64,000 nt of DNA from Desulfamplus sp. (GTDB lineage Bacteria > Desulfobacterota > Desulfobacteria > Desulfobacterales > Desulfobacteraceae). Each line of letters begins with the position of its first letter. Positions within the stretch are counted from its first letter, which is position 1. The DNA lies in contig JADGBE010000001.1 of the NCBI GenBank assembly GCA_015231615.1, positions 152,133 to 216,132 on the forward strand, written 5' to 3'. The notes under the pieces are model-generated. The model made no database searches, was not told the origin of the DNA, and worked only from the letters and a program-made list of their open reading frames with translations. Positions 9,474 to 18,937 of the stretch are shown piece after piece. The position numbers were made by a program, and so were the translations under genes.

Positions 9474-10553
9474 ATGCAGTTTATAAAACCCGGTATTAAT
9501 ATTAATTTTACAGGCAACATGGTAAAGGCATACGCTTTCTCCCTTATCCTGATTATAATAAGTTTAGCATCTCTTCTAATACATGGTGGACCCAATTATG
9601 GAATTGATTTTGCTGGCGGTATGCTTATACAGGTTAAGTTCACACAAGATGTTCCTATTGAAAAGATACGTTCTGGTCTGAATAAAGTGGGACTTAAAAA
9701 TACATCAGTTCAAAGTTTTGGCGAAGATGGCAGTGAATTTCTTATTAAATCAAGCAATACAGAGATGAGCGGAGATAACCTTTCTCAAGCTGTTACTGAC
9801 GCATTAAAAACATCTACTGGCTCTCTACCTGAAATTAGACGTATTGAGATGGTAGGACCACAGGTTGGTCAAGATTTAAGAACTCAAGCATTACTCGCAA
9901 TTTTTTACTCTCTGCTTTTTATAACCATATACATATCTGGCAGATTTGAGATGAAGTGGGTTCTATCAGGCGTTATTGCAGGGGCATTGATGTCATCGGT
10001 ATATTTTTTATCTATATTCAAAGTGGGAATACCGTTTTTGATTACAGCGGCTATTATTATCACTCTTGTTCTGTTTTGGTATATGAATCTAAAATATGCA
10101 ATTGGTGCTGTTGTCTCTCTTATCCATGATGTAACAATAACTGTGGGGGTCTTTTCTCTGCTTAACCTTGAATTTTCACTCCAGATTGTTGCAGCCCTGC
10201 TTACTATAATTGGTTACTCTCTGAATGACACTATTATTGTTTATGACAGAATAAGAGAAAATATAACAAAATCAAACAAGCTGCCTTTAGAGACTATAAT
10301 CAATAAAAGTATTAACGAGACTCTTAGCAGAACCATTTTAACTGGAGGTACAACATTGGTTGCTTTGCTTGCTCTATTCTTTCTTGGTGGTGAGATTATA
10401 CACAACTTTGCTTTTGCAATGATATTTGGAATCGTTATTGGTACCTATTCTTCAATCTTTGTTGCAAGCCCAATTCTACTTTTATCAAATATAAAACCTA
10501 TTAAGCTATCTCAGCCAGAAACTACACCTTCTCAAGTGGTTGGTAAAAAATAA
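9474..10553 (+). CDS. secF: Protein translocase subunit SecF
   Basis: A 359-residue partner of SecD. Motifs seen are YGIDFAGGMLIQV at the N-terminal periplasmic domain, and GYSLNDTIIVYDRIRENI plus TTLVALLALFFLGG in the membrane domain. It is longer than the usual 300-320 residues because of an extra hydrophobic stretch between the first family segments (about residues 160-210, ISGRFEMKWVLSGVIAGALM onward). Similar long SecF forms are known in this phylum. A GAAGGAAGG ribosome site precedes the ATG. Confidence 0.95.
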   Translation: MQFIKPGININFTGNMVKAYAFSLILIIISLASLLIHGGPNYGIDFAGGMLIQVKFTQDVPIEKIRSGLNKVGLKNTSVQSFGEDGSEFLIKSSNTEMSGDNLSQAVTDALKTSTGSLPEIRRIEMVGPQVGQDLRTQALLAIFYSLLFITIYISGRFEMKWVLSGVIAGALMSSVYFLSIFKVGIPFLITAAIIITLVLFWYMNLKYAIGAVVSLIHDVTITVGVFSLLNLEFSLQIVAALLTIIGYSLNDTIIVYDRIRENITKSNKLPLETIINKSINETLSRTILTGGTTLVALLALFFLGGEIIHNFAFAMIFGIVIGTYSSIFVASPILLLSNIKPIKLSQPETTPSQVVGKK

Positions 10554-10602
10554 ATACGATAAAAAGTAAATAATCTTAGAGGCAAATAATAACGGTATAT
10601 TT

Positions 10603-11430
10603 ATGCAACACAACTTCAGAAACTCTGTTCCTGTTATGCTTATTTTTGTAGCTACCTTAATAGCATACAGCACATTACTTACCTCTTGTGCTATGCCAGC
10701 AAAAAAAGCTAAACCTCCATCGTCATCATCACAGGGTTCTGAAGGCTCAAAAAAATCTACACAGACAGTTGAGCAGAGGCTTGATAAACTATCAATAAGG
10801 TTAGAGAGAATTGAGCAAGCACTTGGATTAGATGAATCGCAAGAGGTTGTTCAAGATACTAAACAAGATATTTCTCAAGACAATGAAATTTTTGGTACTG
10901 GTGAAGCTATTGGTGAATCTGATATTACAGAAGGTGTTTTGCCTTCTGTAAACTCTGAAGATATATTTTCTCCTGATTCTTCAAATGAAGCTGATAAAAT
11001 AGCTTCCAAATCTGATGGGATTTATCAAAAAGACCACCTATCGTCTCAGGAATCTTCCAAGCCAGAAGTGTTATACAGTAAAGCTCGTGCACTTCTACTT
11101 AACAATAAATTTCAAGCTGCTGAAAAAGAGTTTAGATTGCTTGCACAAAATTACCCAAACCACTCTCTTGCTGTTAATTCATACTATTGGATGGGTGAGT
11201 GTCGCTACTCTACAAAAGATTACAAAGGGGCAATTGCTATTTTTAAAGAGCTTGTTGAAAAATATCCAAACGGTAGAAAAGTCCCTGACGCACTATTAAA
11301 AACTGCATACTCATACCTTTCTATTAAAGATAAAGATAATGGTCGCGAATATCTTAAAAAAGTGATCAAACAGTTTCCCTTTACTTCTGCTGGAGAAAAA
11401 GCTGAACTGAGGCTTCAATCTATTAAATAG
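10603..11430 (+). CDS. CpoB/YbgF-like TPR lipoprotein
   Basis: A 275-residue exported protein with a hydrophobic signal sequence and a lipobox-like LTSC at about residues 26-29, a Ser-rich linker, a short coiled coil (VEQRLDKLSIRLERIEQALGL), an acidic linker, and three tandem TPR motifs at the C-terminus (YSKARALLLNNKFQAAEKEF, YWMGECRYSTKDYKGAI, LLKTAYSYLSIKDKDNG). This is the layout of CpoB/YbgF, which links the Tol-Pal system with peptidoglycan synthesis. The rest of tol-pal is not in the window, so a general TPR lipoprotein role remains possible. Confidence 0.75.
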   Translation: MQHNFRNSVPVMLIFVATLIAYSTLLTSCAMPAKKAKPPSSSSQGSEGSKKSTQTVEQRLDKLSIRLERIEQALGLDESQEVVQDTKQDISQDNEIFGTGEAIGESDITEGVLPSVNSEDIFSPDSSNEADKIASKSDGIYQKDHLSSQESSKPEVLYSKARALLLNNKFQAAEKEFRLLAQNYPNHSLAVNSYYWMGECRYSTKDYKGAIAIFKELVEKYPNGRKVPDALLKTAYSYLSIKDKDNGREYLKKVIKQFPFTSAGEKAELRLQSIK

Positions 11431-11467
11431 TGAAAATCCAAATATTACATAACAAAAAGGAGACTAA

Positions 11468-11656
11468 ATGAAACAAGAAAGAATTAACTACTATAAATCA
11501 ATCTTTAGTAATCCCGAATGCAAGACCGTTTTTGAGATGCGTCAAGAGAATAGTTCAGAGAAATTTGATACTGACAAGGCAATCAAATGTGCTGAAAATG
11601 GGAGTAAAAATTTCTGGGCAGCAATTGATGAATTAGATTTATCTGAGATAGTTTAA
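11468..11656 (+). CDS. Small hypothetical protein, 62 residues
   Basis: Not recognised. A charged, soluble protein with no signal peptide or membrane segment. AAAGGAGA 5 nt upstream of the ATG makes it a convincing gene. It ends one base before the next small gene starts, so the two are probably translated together, and both precede dprA. Confidence 0.6.
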   Translation: MKQERINYYKSIFSNPECKTVFEMRQENSSEKFDTDKAIKCAENGSKNFWAAIDELDLSEIV

Positions 11657-11657
11657 T

Positions 11658-12155
11658 ATGAAGCAGAGAACGAAAGAAGAAAAAGCAAAACGATCTTATT
11701 TTATCGAGCAAGAATATTTAATCTTTTCTGAACATCAAAAGATTATAAAAGAGACAACTTTTATTGATCCCTCAATTATTTGCAATGTTGTCTCTTGCTA
11801 TTTTGATGACATAGACAGACTTAAACACTATCATAACCAGATGAAATTGGCTGATTTTCATAAAGTTGCTGCTTATACAGCTAAATGGATTATTTTTTTA
11901 AAACCAATTCAATTGAAATATCAAATAGATTCAAAATCAATCCATAAATACTCACTTTTGGCAAATGAACTATTTGCCCTTCACTTTGTTTCCTCAATAT
12001 TAGGCATAGAGAACTTTATGAATCTTAACAAAGAGTTAAGATTTAATTTACTATATACGTTAAGATACAGGCATTTTACTGGTAGATCACTTTCAACCTT
12101 GATGTATATACTTGACGAATTGAATAAATCATATCTTAGAAGCAATAATAATTAA
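11658..12155 (+). CDS. Hypothetical protein, 165 residues
   Basis: Not recognised. A mostly helical, basic protein without signal peptide or clear membrane helix; the second half has a hydrophobic surface pattern (YSLLANELFALHFVSSILG). Its ATG lies one base after the stop of the 62-residue gene, so they form a coupled pair, and dprA follows after 10 bp. The position between cpoB-like and dprA gives no function. A toxin-antitoxin-like pair is conceivable from the arrangement alone, but nothing in the sequence supports it. Confidence 0.65.
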   Translation: MKQRTKEEKAKRSYFIEQEYLIFSEHQKIIKETTFIDPSIICNVVSCYFDDIDRLKHYHNQMKLADFHKVAAYTAKWIIFLKPIQLKYQIDSKSIHKYSLLANELFALHFVSSILGIENFMNLNKELRFNLLYTLRYRHFTGRSLSTLMYILDELNKSYLRSNNN

Positions 12156-12165
12156 TAATTTATAG

Positions 12166-13368
12166 ATGTCTCACACAATACAGCACATTATCGAACAATA
12201 TTTGCCATGGTTTATACTTAAAAATATACCCGGAGTTGGCAATATACTTTACAGGAGACTTATCAAAAGATTTGGCTCGCCTGAAAATGTGCTAAATGCC
12301 CATAAACAAGACCTTATGACAATAAAAGGAATGGGTAACAAGGCTCTATCTTCAATATTGAATCCATATTTCAGAAGTTTGTCCGTAATTGATAAGCTTA
12401 AAGATGAGATAAAAGAGATTGAAAAATCTGGATTCAAAATTACAACAATGGTTGATGATAACTATCCCGCACTTCTTAAACATATTCCAGATCCACCTCC
12501 ATACATTACCTATATTGGCTGGCTTAATGTAGCTGATGAAGATTTGCCATCAATTTCAATTGTAGGGTCTCGTGAAGCTACCACTTATGGATTAAACACA
12601 GCAGAAAATCTTGCCTATGAGTTAGTTGTGAATGGAGGTTTTGATGTTATAAGCGGAATGGCTATTGGAATTGACACTGCTGCCCATAAAGGTGCGTTGC
12701 GTGCAAAAGGCAGAACTGTTGCTGTGCTTGGAAGTGGTCTTGGCAAAATTTATCCATCAGAAAATAGGAATCTATTTTATAAGATTGCTGATAACGGTGC
12801 TGTAATCTCAGAGTTTAGTATTAATTCCGAGCCAGAAGCCCGCCATTTTCCAATGAGAAATAGAATTATTGCGGGCATGTCGCTTGGAACTGTTGTTGTT
12901 GAAGCTGCTGAAAAGAGCGGTTCTCTTATAACTGCCAGACTTGCCGCTGAGTATAACAGAGAGGTTTTTGCTGTTCCGGGTAATATCAGTTCTCTAAAAA
13001 GTTCTGGTACTCATGCTCTTTTAAAACAAGGGGCAAAACTTGTTGCAAACTATATGGACGTAGTTGAAGAGCTAATTCATATATTGCCTATTCAAGGTAA
13101 ATTGATACGACAGGATGGGCATTCTAAACTGCAAGATAAATTAACTGATGAACCCAATAAAAAGGCGAGTGTTAATAAGATTCCCATATTCGAGCCTGAT
13201 AAATACCAAAGTGCAATATTAGATATTCTTAACGACTCTCCCATGCACATTGACCAAATTATTGAGCAATCGCATCTTGACACAGGAGGCATAACTGCTG
13301 CTTTGATGGACCTTGAGCTTATGGGAATAGTAAAACGCTCATCTGGAAAAATGTTTTATAAATCTTAA
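12166..13368 (+). CDS. dprA: DNA-processing protein DprA
   Basis: A 400-residue DprA/Smf protein that binds incoming single-stranded DNA and loads RecA during transformation. Seen in order are an N-terminal helix-hairpin-helix-like part (IPGVGNILYRRLIKRFG), the Rossmann core with SIVGSREATTYG and SGMAIGIDTAAHKGAL, the YPSENRNLF and PMRNRIIAGMS motifs, and a C-terminal winged helix (about 345-400, MHIDQIIEQSHLDTGGITAALMDLEL). No good Shine-Dalgarno sequence precedes ATG 12166, so coupling to the upstream gene is likely. topA follows 9 bp later, the usual dprA-topA pairing. Confidence 0.95.
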   Translation: MSHTIQHIIEQYLPWFILKNIPGVGNILYRRLIKRFGSPENVLNAHKQDLMTIKGMGNKALSSILNPYFRSLSVIDKLKDEIKEIEKSGFKITTMVDDNYPALLKHIPDPPPYITYIGWLNVADEDLPSISIVGSREATTYGLNTAENLAYELVVNGGFDVISGMAIGIDTAAHKGALRAKGRTVAVLGSGLGKIYPSENRNLFYKIADNGAVISEFSINSEPEARHFPMRNRIIAGMSLGTVVVEAAEKSGSLITARLAAEYNREVFAVPGNISSLKSSGTHALLKQGAKLVANYMDVVEELIHILPIQGKLIRQDGHSKLQDKLTDEPNKKASVNKIPIFEPDKYQSAILDILNDSPMHIDQIIEQSHLDTGGITAALMDLELMGIVKRSSGKMFYKS

Positions 13369-13377
13369 GGAGTAAAA

Positions 13378-15747
13378 TTGAGTAAACCACTGTTAATTGT
13401 TGAGTCCCCAACTAAAGTCAAAACACTTAAAAAATATTTAGGAACCGAATATAAAGTTGCCGCAACTGCTGGTCATATAAAAGACCTCCCCCAAAAAGAG
13501 CTTGGCATTGATATTGAGAACAACTTTAAAGCTGAATATATAAATATCAAAGGCAAATCCAAAATAATTCAAGAGCTTAAAAGTGCTGCAACAGGCGTTG
13601 ATACTATATATCTTGCACCTGACCCTGACCGCGAAGGTGAGGCTATAGCGTTTCATACTGCTGAAATCCTAAAGAAAAAGGGCCGACAATTTTACAGAGT
13701 GCTTATCCATGAGCTTACAAAAAAAGGTATTGCCGAAGCACTAAGTCAACCAACTGAACTTCACATTGATAAATATGAAGCCCAACAGACAAGAAGAACA
13801 TTAGATCGCCTTGTTGGATACCAAATATCTCCGCTTTTGTGGAGGCGTGTGCAAAATAATTTAAGTGCAGGTCGTGTTCAATCAGTTGCTGTAAAGATAA
13901 TTTGCGATCGTGAAAGAGAAATAAGAGCTTTTAAACCAGAAGAGTATTGGACAATTACTGCTAAACTGTTAGCAAAGATAGCTCCACCGCCATTTTTTGC
14001 AGCATTTTCAAAACATAAAGGCAAAAAGATAAATATCTCCAATGAAACTAAGACTCTAAAGATAATTAGCGACCTTAAAAATTCAGATTTTATAGTTGAT
14101 AAGATAACTATTAAGACCATTAACAAAAACCCTTTTCCACCATTTATCACAAGCAAACTTCAGCAAGATGCAATCAATCGCCTTAAATTTTCAGCTAAAA
14201 AGACAATGTCTGTTGCCCAGCAGCTTTATGAAGGGATTGAAATTGGGACTGGCGGGCCTGAAGGTTTAATTACCTATATGAGAACAGACTCAACCCGTAT
14301 TGCAGATGAAGCAGCTAATGAGGCTTTAAACCTTATTAAAGAGAAGTTTGGAGCTGAGTATGCAATGGATAAGCCAAGGTTTTTTAAAAATAAAAATAAG
14401 TCTCAAGATGCACATGAGGCAATAAGACCAGCATCTGTTTTTAATACCCCAGAAAAAGTTAAGAAATATCTCACACCAGATCAATTTAAGCTGTATGATC
14501 TTATTTGGAAGAGATTTGTTGCATCTCAGATGGCCCAGGCTGTTATTGACCAGAAAACAATCTTGATTGCAGCAGGAGACTACACATTTACTGTTGGTGG
14601 GAATACGGTAAAGTTTCAGGGATTTATGGCTCTATACTCTGATGTTGACGAAAAATCAGACAACAGCGGCACATCAGATAATGGAGACTCTTCAAATAAT
14701 GGGGATATAGCAGATAGTAGCGACACACAAGATAGTTATGGTAAACTTGAAAAAAGAGATAAGCAGATTATTCCAGACTTAAAAGAGGGAATGAAGTTAG
14801 ACCCTAAAGAGATTATCCCAGCCCAACATTTTACAAAGCCACCGCCAAGGTTTTCAGAAGCATCATTAGTTAAGGAGCTTGAAGAGAATGGAATCGGACG
14901 ACCAAGCACTTACGCAACTATTCTATCAACTATCAGAGATAAAGGTTATGTTGATCTTGTAAAAAAATATTTTATTCCAAATGAACTTGGGTTTATTGTC
15001 AACGATCTTTTAGTCTCATCTTTTCCTGAAATTCTTGACGCTACATTTACAGCAGAGATGGAGAATAAATTAGACAATATTGAAAATGGAACCCGTAAAT
15101 ATTTTGAAGTATTAAATGAATTTTATACCCCTTTTAAAGAGAGGCTTGAAAATGCAACCCAAAATATGCTCAACGTAAAAGGTGTTGGTATTCCAACTGA
15201 TTTGAAATGCCCGCTCTGTGCAAAGCAACTTAATATTAAAATTGGTAAAAACGGGCAATTTATCGCATGCACAGGGTATCCAGAATGCTCATTTTCAAGC
15301 AACTACACACGCGATGATAATGGTAATATCCAAATTTCTGAAAACAACACAGCTAAATCGGATTTAACACCAGTTAAAGATTGCGATAAGTGCGGTAAAC
15401 CAATGGTGAAAAAAGAGGGGCGTTACGGCGAGTTTCTTGCCTGCACAGGTTATCCTGAATGCAAAAATACCGAATCACTTACCGAAACAGAGCAACCTAT
15501 AAAAGCAACAAATATTAACTGTCCTTTACCGAAATGTTCTGGAATGATTGTAGAGAAAAAGTCTCGTCGAGGAATATTCTATGGGTGCGATAAATATCCT
15601 GAGTGCGAATTTGCATCATGGGATAAACCACTTAATAAAGCTTGTCCTAAATGTGGATCAACCTATCTTGTTGAGAAATCAACTAAAAAAGAGGGAATTA
15701 TAATAGCATGTCCTGTTAAAGGGTGTGATTATAGAGAGAGAACTTAA
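13378..15747 (+). CDS. topA: DNA topoisomerase I (type IA)
   Basis: A 789-residue enzyme that relaxes negative supercoils. The Toprim domain starts at residue 2 (LLIVESPTKVKTLKKYLG; DPDREGEAIAFH near 80). The active-site Tyr sits in ITYMRTDSTRI (about residue 300). The C-terminus (610-789) carries four zinc-ribbon repeats starting with CPLC, CDKC, CPLPKC and CPKC. A low-complexity Ser/Asp/Asn/Gly insertion lies at about 422-460. Translation starts at TTG 13378 with AAGGAG six bases before it. The end overlaps the converging ABC gene by 4 bp. Confidence 0.97.
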   Translation: MSKPLLIVESPTKVKTLKKYLGTEYKVAATAGHIKDLPQKELGIDIENNFKAEYINIKGKSKIIQELKSAATGVDTIYLAPDPDREGEAIAFHTAEILKKKGRQFYRVLIHELTKKGIAEALSQPTELHIDKYEAQQTRRTLDRLVGYQISPLLWRRVQNNLSAGRVQSVAVKIICDREREIRAFKPEEYWTITAKLLAKIAPPPFFAAFSKHKGKKINISNETKTLKIISDLKNSDFIVDKITIKTINKNPFPPFITSKLQQDAINRLKFSAKKTMSVAQQLYEGIEIGTGGPEGLITYMRTDSTRIADEAANEALNLIKEKFGAEYAMDKPRFFKNKNKSQDAHEAIRPASVFNTPEKVKKYLTPDQFKLYDLIWKRFVASQMAQAVIDQKTILIAAGDYTFTVGGNTVKFQGFMALYSDVDEKSDNSGTSDNGDSSNNGDIADSSDTQDSYGKLEKRDKQIIPDLKEGMKLDPKEIIPAQHFTKPPPRFSEASLVKELEENGIGRPSTYATILSTIRDKGYVDLVKKYFIPNELGFIVNDLLVSSFPEILDATFTAEMENKLDNIENGTRKYFEVLNEFYTPFKERLENATQNMLNVKGVGIPTDLKCPLCAKQLNIKIGKNGQFIACTGYPECSFSSNYTRDDNGNIQISENNTAKSDLTPVKDCDKCGKPMVKKEGRYGEFLACTGYPECKNTESLTETEQPIKATNINCPLPKCSGMIVEKKSRRGIFYGCDKYPECEFASWDKPLNKACPKCGSTYLVEKSTKKEGIIIACPVKGCDYRERT

Positions 15748-16871
15748 TAAAGATGACACGCTACAAAATGAGTTTGGTCTGCTGAATCTTTAACAGAATT
15801 GAATGGCTCTATAGAATTTTTTATTAAATTGGGGGGGATTTTGAGCAAAGGAGCTTCTTGTCTGCAAATATCCATAACATAGCTGCATCTTGTATGAAAT
15901 CTACAGCCATTCGGTGGATTTACAGGAGAAGGCACTTCACCTTTTAAAATTATTCGCTCACGCTGAATTTCAGGATTTGGCACTGGAATGGCAGATATAA
16001 GAGCTTTTGTGTAAGGGTGCATTGGGTTATCGTATATTGATTTTGCATCTGCCATCTCTACTATTTGACCAAGATACATAACAGCAATTCTATCAGAAAC
16101 ATGACGAACTACCGCAAGATCATGGGATATAAAAAGGCATGTTAGACCCATATCTTTTTGGAGATTTAGTATTAAGTTAAGTATCTGGGACTGAACAGAA
16201 ACATCAAGAGCAGATACAGGTTCATCGCATATTAAAACATCAGGCTCAAGACTTATTGCCCTTGCAATTCCAATACGCTGACGCTGTCCACCGCTAAATT
16301 CATGTGGAAATTTGTTAATTGCATTTTGAGAAAGTCCAACCCTCTCTAATAATTTTGTAATATCGTTTTTGCGTGAGTTTTTAAAGGAATAGATATTAGT
16401 AAACTTATCTCTGATAGTGCTTAACCTATTGTGTTGGATAATATATTTCTCTTCAAGAATTTCCCCTACAGTATGGCGGCTATTTAGAGATTCAAATGGG
16501 TCTTGAAAGATCATCTGCATCTTGAGTTTTAAATTCTTACTGTAAGATTGTTTATCAAATAGTTTTACTTTATTACGTTTAGAGTGGGTTATATCTTCTC
16601 CATTTAGAGTAACAACCCCATCGGATAGAGGATATAAACCCATAATACAGCGTCCCAGAGTTGTTTTTCCACACCCTGATTCTCCCACTAATCCCAAAGT
16701 CTCACCCTTGTTTATCTCAAAAGAGACATTATCAACTGCATGAACAACGCCCTTTTGTCTCAAAAAAATACCACCATAAACTGGAAAATATTTTTTTAGC
16801 CCTTCTACTTTTAAAATAGGAAGAGATTTTGTGTAATTTATACTGTCATTCAAATGAGATGCTATATTCAT
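15744..16871 (-). CDS. Oligopeptide/dipeptide ABC transporter ATP-binding protein (OppF/DppF type)
   Basis: A 375-residue ATPase. Walker A GESGCGKTT, Q-loop MIFQDPFESLN, signature FSGGQRQRIGIARA, Walker B VLICDEPVSALD and the H-loop ISHDLAVV are all present. The C-terminal oligopeptide-type domain (MHPYTKALISAIP, GCRFHTRC) identifies the OppF/DppF group, which powers peptide import. An insertion after the Q-loop (about residues 145-165) is rich in Lys, Asn and Ser. AGGA precedes the ATG. No permease, binding protein or OppD is nearby, so its partners are encoded elsewhere. Confidence 0.92.
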   Translation of the reverse strand: MNIASHLNDSINYTKSLPILKVEGLKKYFPVYGGIFLRQKGVVHAVDNVSFEINKGETLGLVGESGCGKTTLGRCIMGLYPLSDGVVTLNGEDITHSKRNKVKLFDKQSYSKNLKLKMQMIFQDPFESLNSRHTVGEILEEKYIIQHNRLSTIRDKFTNIYSFKNSRKNDITKLLERVGLSQNAINKFPHEFSGGQRQRIGIARAISLEPDVLICDEPVSALDVSVQSQILNLILNLQKDMGLTCLFISHDLAVVRHVSDRIAVMYLGQIVEMADAKSIYDNPMHPYTKALISAIPVPNPEIQRERIILKGEVPSPVNPPNGCRFHTRCSYVMDICRQEAPLLKIPPNLIKNSIEPFNSVKDSADQTHFVACHLY

Positions 16872-16898
16872 GTTTTTTCCTGAATATAAAAACAGAGA

Positions 16899-16932
16899 AA
16901 CTCCTGAAACAACAATATCGGTTTCAGGAGTT
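16899..16932 (-). terminator. Probable terminator downstream of the 579-residue porin gene
   Basis: Perfect 12-bp stem (16899-16910 / 16921-16932, arm AACTCCTGAAAC) with a 10-nt loop. On the minus strand it is followed, after a short gap, by a T-rich run. It sits between the porin stop and the ABC ATPase start and would separate the two units. Confidence 0.5.
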
Positions 16933-16956
16933 CTGCAGTTTTACATCGTTAGCCAG

Positions 16957-16989
16957 AGATTTGACAACTTTTAAAAAGTTGTCAAATCT
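16957..16989. repeat. 33-nt palindromic element, copy 2
   Basis: Exact reverse complement of the element at 2712-2744, with 16-nt arms around one central base and the same following TTGT. It lies 28 bp past the stop of the porin gene on the minus strand. Confidence 0.75.
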
Positions 16990-17016
16990 TGTCTATTAAG
17001 AAGGCTAATTTATTTC

Positions 17017-18756
17017 TTAGAAAGTCAAAGTTAATCTATGGAAAAGAGCATAAACTTCAGGATCTACAAGATCATCTCCAGTAGCGGTTTTTTCAACCGT
17101 TCCAGTCTTACGAGTTGTCCAGTAATCACCGCCATCAAGATAAGCTGCAATAGCTTTATAGGTTAGGTTGTCAGTAATTGCCCACTCAAAGGAGAAGTTA
17201 TACTCCATACCCTGATCATCATCATATGCTTGATTAGTTAGAGGATTGTCTTCTGGAAGTGCATCAGCTTTTGACATTGCAGCTATGAAGCCAAGTGTAA
17301 TTGCATCTGTAACTGCATAATCAACGCCACCATAAAGCATCTGATAACCATCAAGCATTGCAATTGATGCTGTAGCATACCCTGTTCCTACATGGTTACC
17401 TACGCCATTGCCAAGTGTACCGTTCATACCATGATAATCTGAATTAAGAATAAAGAGCTTTTCCCAATCAAGACCAGGAGAAACATAACCCATACTCTCT
17501 ACATCTTTATCGTTGTAATCAGCATCACCTGAAGAGTGTGCAAAACCTAACTGAGCTGTAAACGGAGAGTAATCATAAGAACCTTGTGCAAAATATGCAA
17601 AACCCTTTACATCACGATCTTCTGCATTATACCTAGCATCATACTCTAAAGTACCAAACACATAATCAAGCTCTGCTTCAATGCTTAAATCACCAAATTT
17701 TCCCTGAAAAAATGGGGAAAGAAGATAAACTTTAGCGTCATTGGTAAGACCTCTTGCCATTGTTTGATGAGAAGCATCAGACAAATCGCTTGACCACTTA
17801 AGAGCATTCATTGACGCTAATGCTTTCTCATAATTAGCATTATTAGTCTCAGCTAATGTTTTATTATCCTGAGCAAGCTTACCAGCAGCCTGTGCCTCAG
17901 CCATCTTTTGCTCAGCGGCATAAGCTTGTGCTTGTGCTGCATATTTTTCTGCTGCTGCTTTATATGTTAATGCCGCTGTACCATACTGTTTAGCAGCACC
18001 AGCATACTTAAGTCCCGTGCCATACCATGTTGCGTAAGACATAAAATCATCTGATGCACTGTTCTTTTGAAGAAATTCTCTATAAGGGGCATCATAACGA
18101 TTTGCTTCATAAGAAGCTGTCAAATCATCGAATGCAAATTTTTGACCAGGGTCTTGGAATTTGTTAAAATTATACATTGCAGAAAGCAAACCAGTTGCAT
18201 AAGCTTCGGTTTTGTAAACACCACCAAGATAGTATTTATCATTATCATCATCTATCATTGTGTTATTTTCAGTTACTTTTTCAGCAACCGCTACCATGTA
18301 AAGTTTGCCATCTCCAATCTCAATTGGCACTGTGTATTTAATTCTATCTGTATCAGATTCGTCATCGCAGAAAGAAGTTCCCCATGTAATACCTTTTAAC
18401 CTTCCAAGTTCAAACATACCAATTGGGCTTATGTATGTAAGATATGCTCTATCAAAGTCGATGTTATCATCATCTTCCATATTATCAAAAGCAGAATCTG
18501 TTGAGCTTAAAACTTTTTCTAAAGCATCAAAACGGGTTGTAAGTTTCAAATTATCACTTACTTGAAAATTAGTTTCAACACGTAGTCTCATCTGTCTCCA
18601 ATTTGCTGTACCATCACTGTCAAGCATATTTGGAGCAGAATTGAGGATTCCCTCAACATAAAAACTACCACTAAAATCTACTTCAAGGGCTGTTGCGGGA
18701 ACAGACATACCCACAACAAAAACAGACAACACAACAAACATTAGAACTTTTTTCAT
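17017..18756 (-). CDS. Outer-membrane porin-like protein with an Ala-rich helical insertion
   Basis: A 579-residue exported protein with a clean signal peptide (residues 1-23, ending ATALEV). Alternating beta-strand segments start with VDFSGSFYVEGILN and the chain ends in a terminal Phe (HRLTLTF), the outer-membrane barrel signature. Its middle (about residues 249-320) is unusual: an Ala/Tyr/Lys/Gln-rich stretch predicted to be a long helix (repeats such as AAEKYAAQAQAYAAEQK). The barrel probably acts as a porin for small solutes; the helix could form a plug, a periplasmic rod or an oligomer contact. AGGAG precedes the ATG. Confidence 0.8.
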   Translation of the reverse strand: MKKVLMFVVLSVFVVGMSVPATALEVDFSGSFYVEGILNSAPNMLDSDGTANWRQMRLRVETNFQVSDNLKLTTRFDALEKVLSSTDSAFDNMEDDDNIDFDRAYLTYISPIGMFELGRLKGITWGTSFCDDESDTDRIKYTVPIEIGDGKLYMVAVAEKVTENNTMIDDDNDKYYLGGVYKTEAYATGLLSAMYNFNKFQDPGQKFAFDDLTASYEANRYDAPYREFLQKNSASDDFMSYATWYGTGLKYAGAAKQYGTAALTYKAAAEKYAAQAQAYAAEQKMAEAQAAGKLAQDNKTLAETNNANYEKALASMNALKWSSDLSDASHQTMARGLTNDAKVYLLSPFFQGKFGDLSIEAELDYVFGTLEYDARYNAEDRDVKGFAYFAQGSYDYSPFTAQLGFAHSSGDADYNDKDVESMGYVSPGLDWEKLFILNSDYHGMNGTLGNGVGNHVGTGYATASIAMLDGYQMLYGGVDYAVTDAITLGFIAAMSKADALPEDNPLTNQAYDDDQGMEYNFSFEWAITDNLTYKAIAAYLDGGDYWTTRKTGTVEKTATGDDLVDPEVYALFHRLTLTF

Positions 18757-18887
18757 CTTTTTCTCCTGTTAAAAATTAATTAAAATTAATTAAAAAATAT
18801 GTATATTGGTTAAAAGATATAATGTATCAACCACTACACATATATGACTTAAATGGAAATTAACAATAAGATTTTTAGCCGTTTTTT

Positions 18888-18915
18888 CTTACACATAGGA
18901 TATTACTGTTGTCAA
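18888..18915 (-). promoter_or_regulatory. Possible promoter of the 579-residue porin gene
   Basis: On the minus strand, TTGACA (18910-18915) and TGTAAG (18888-18893) are 16 bp apart. The -35 box is perfect and the -10 box matches 4 of 6. It would give a leader of about 125 nt. Confidence 0.4.
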
Positions 18916-18937
18916 GCGTTTTAACAGATAAACAGTG

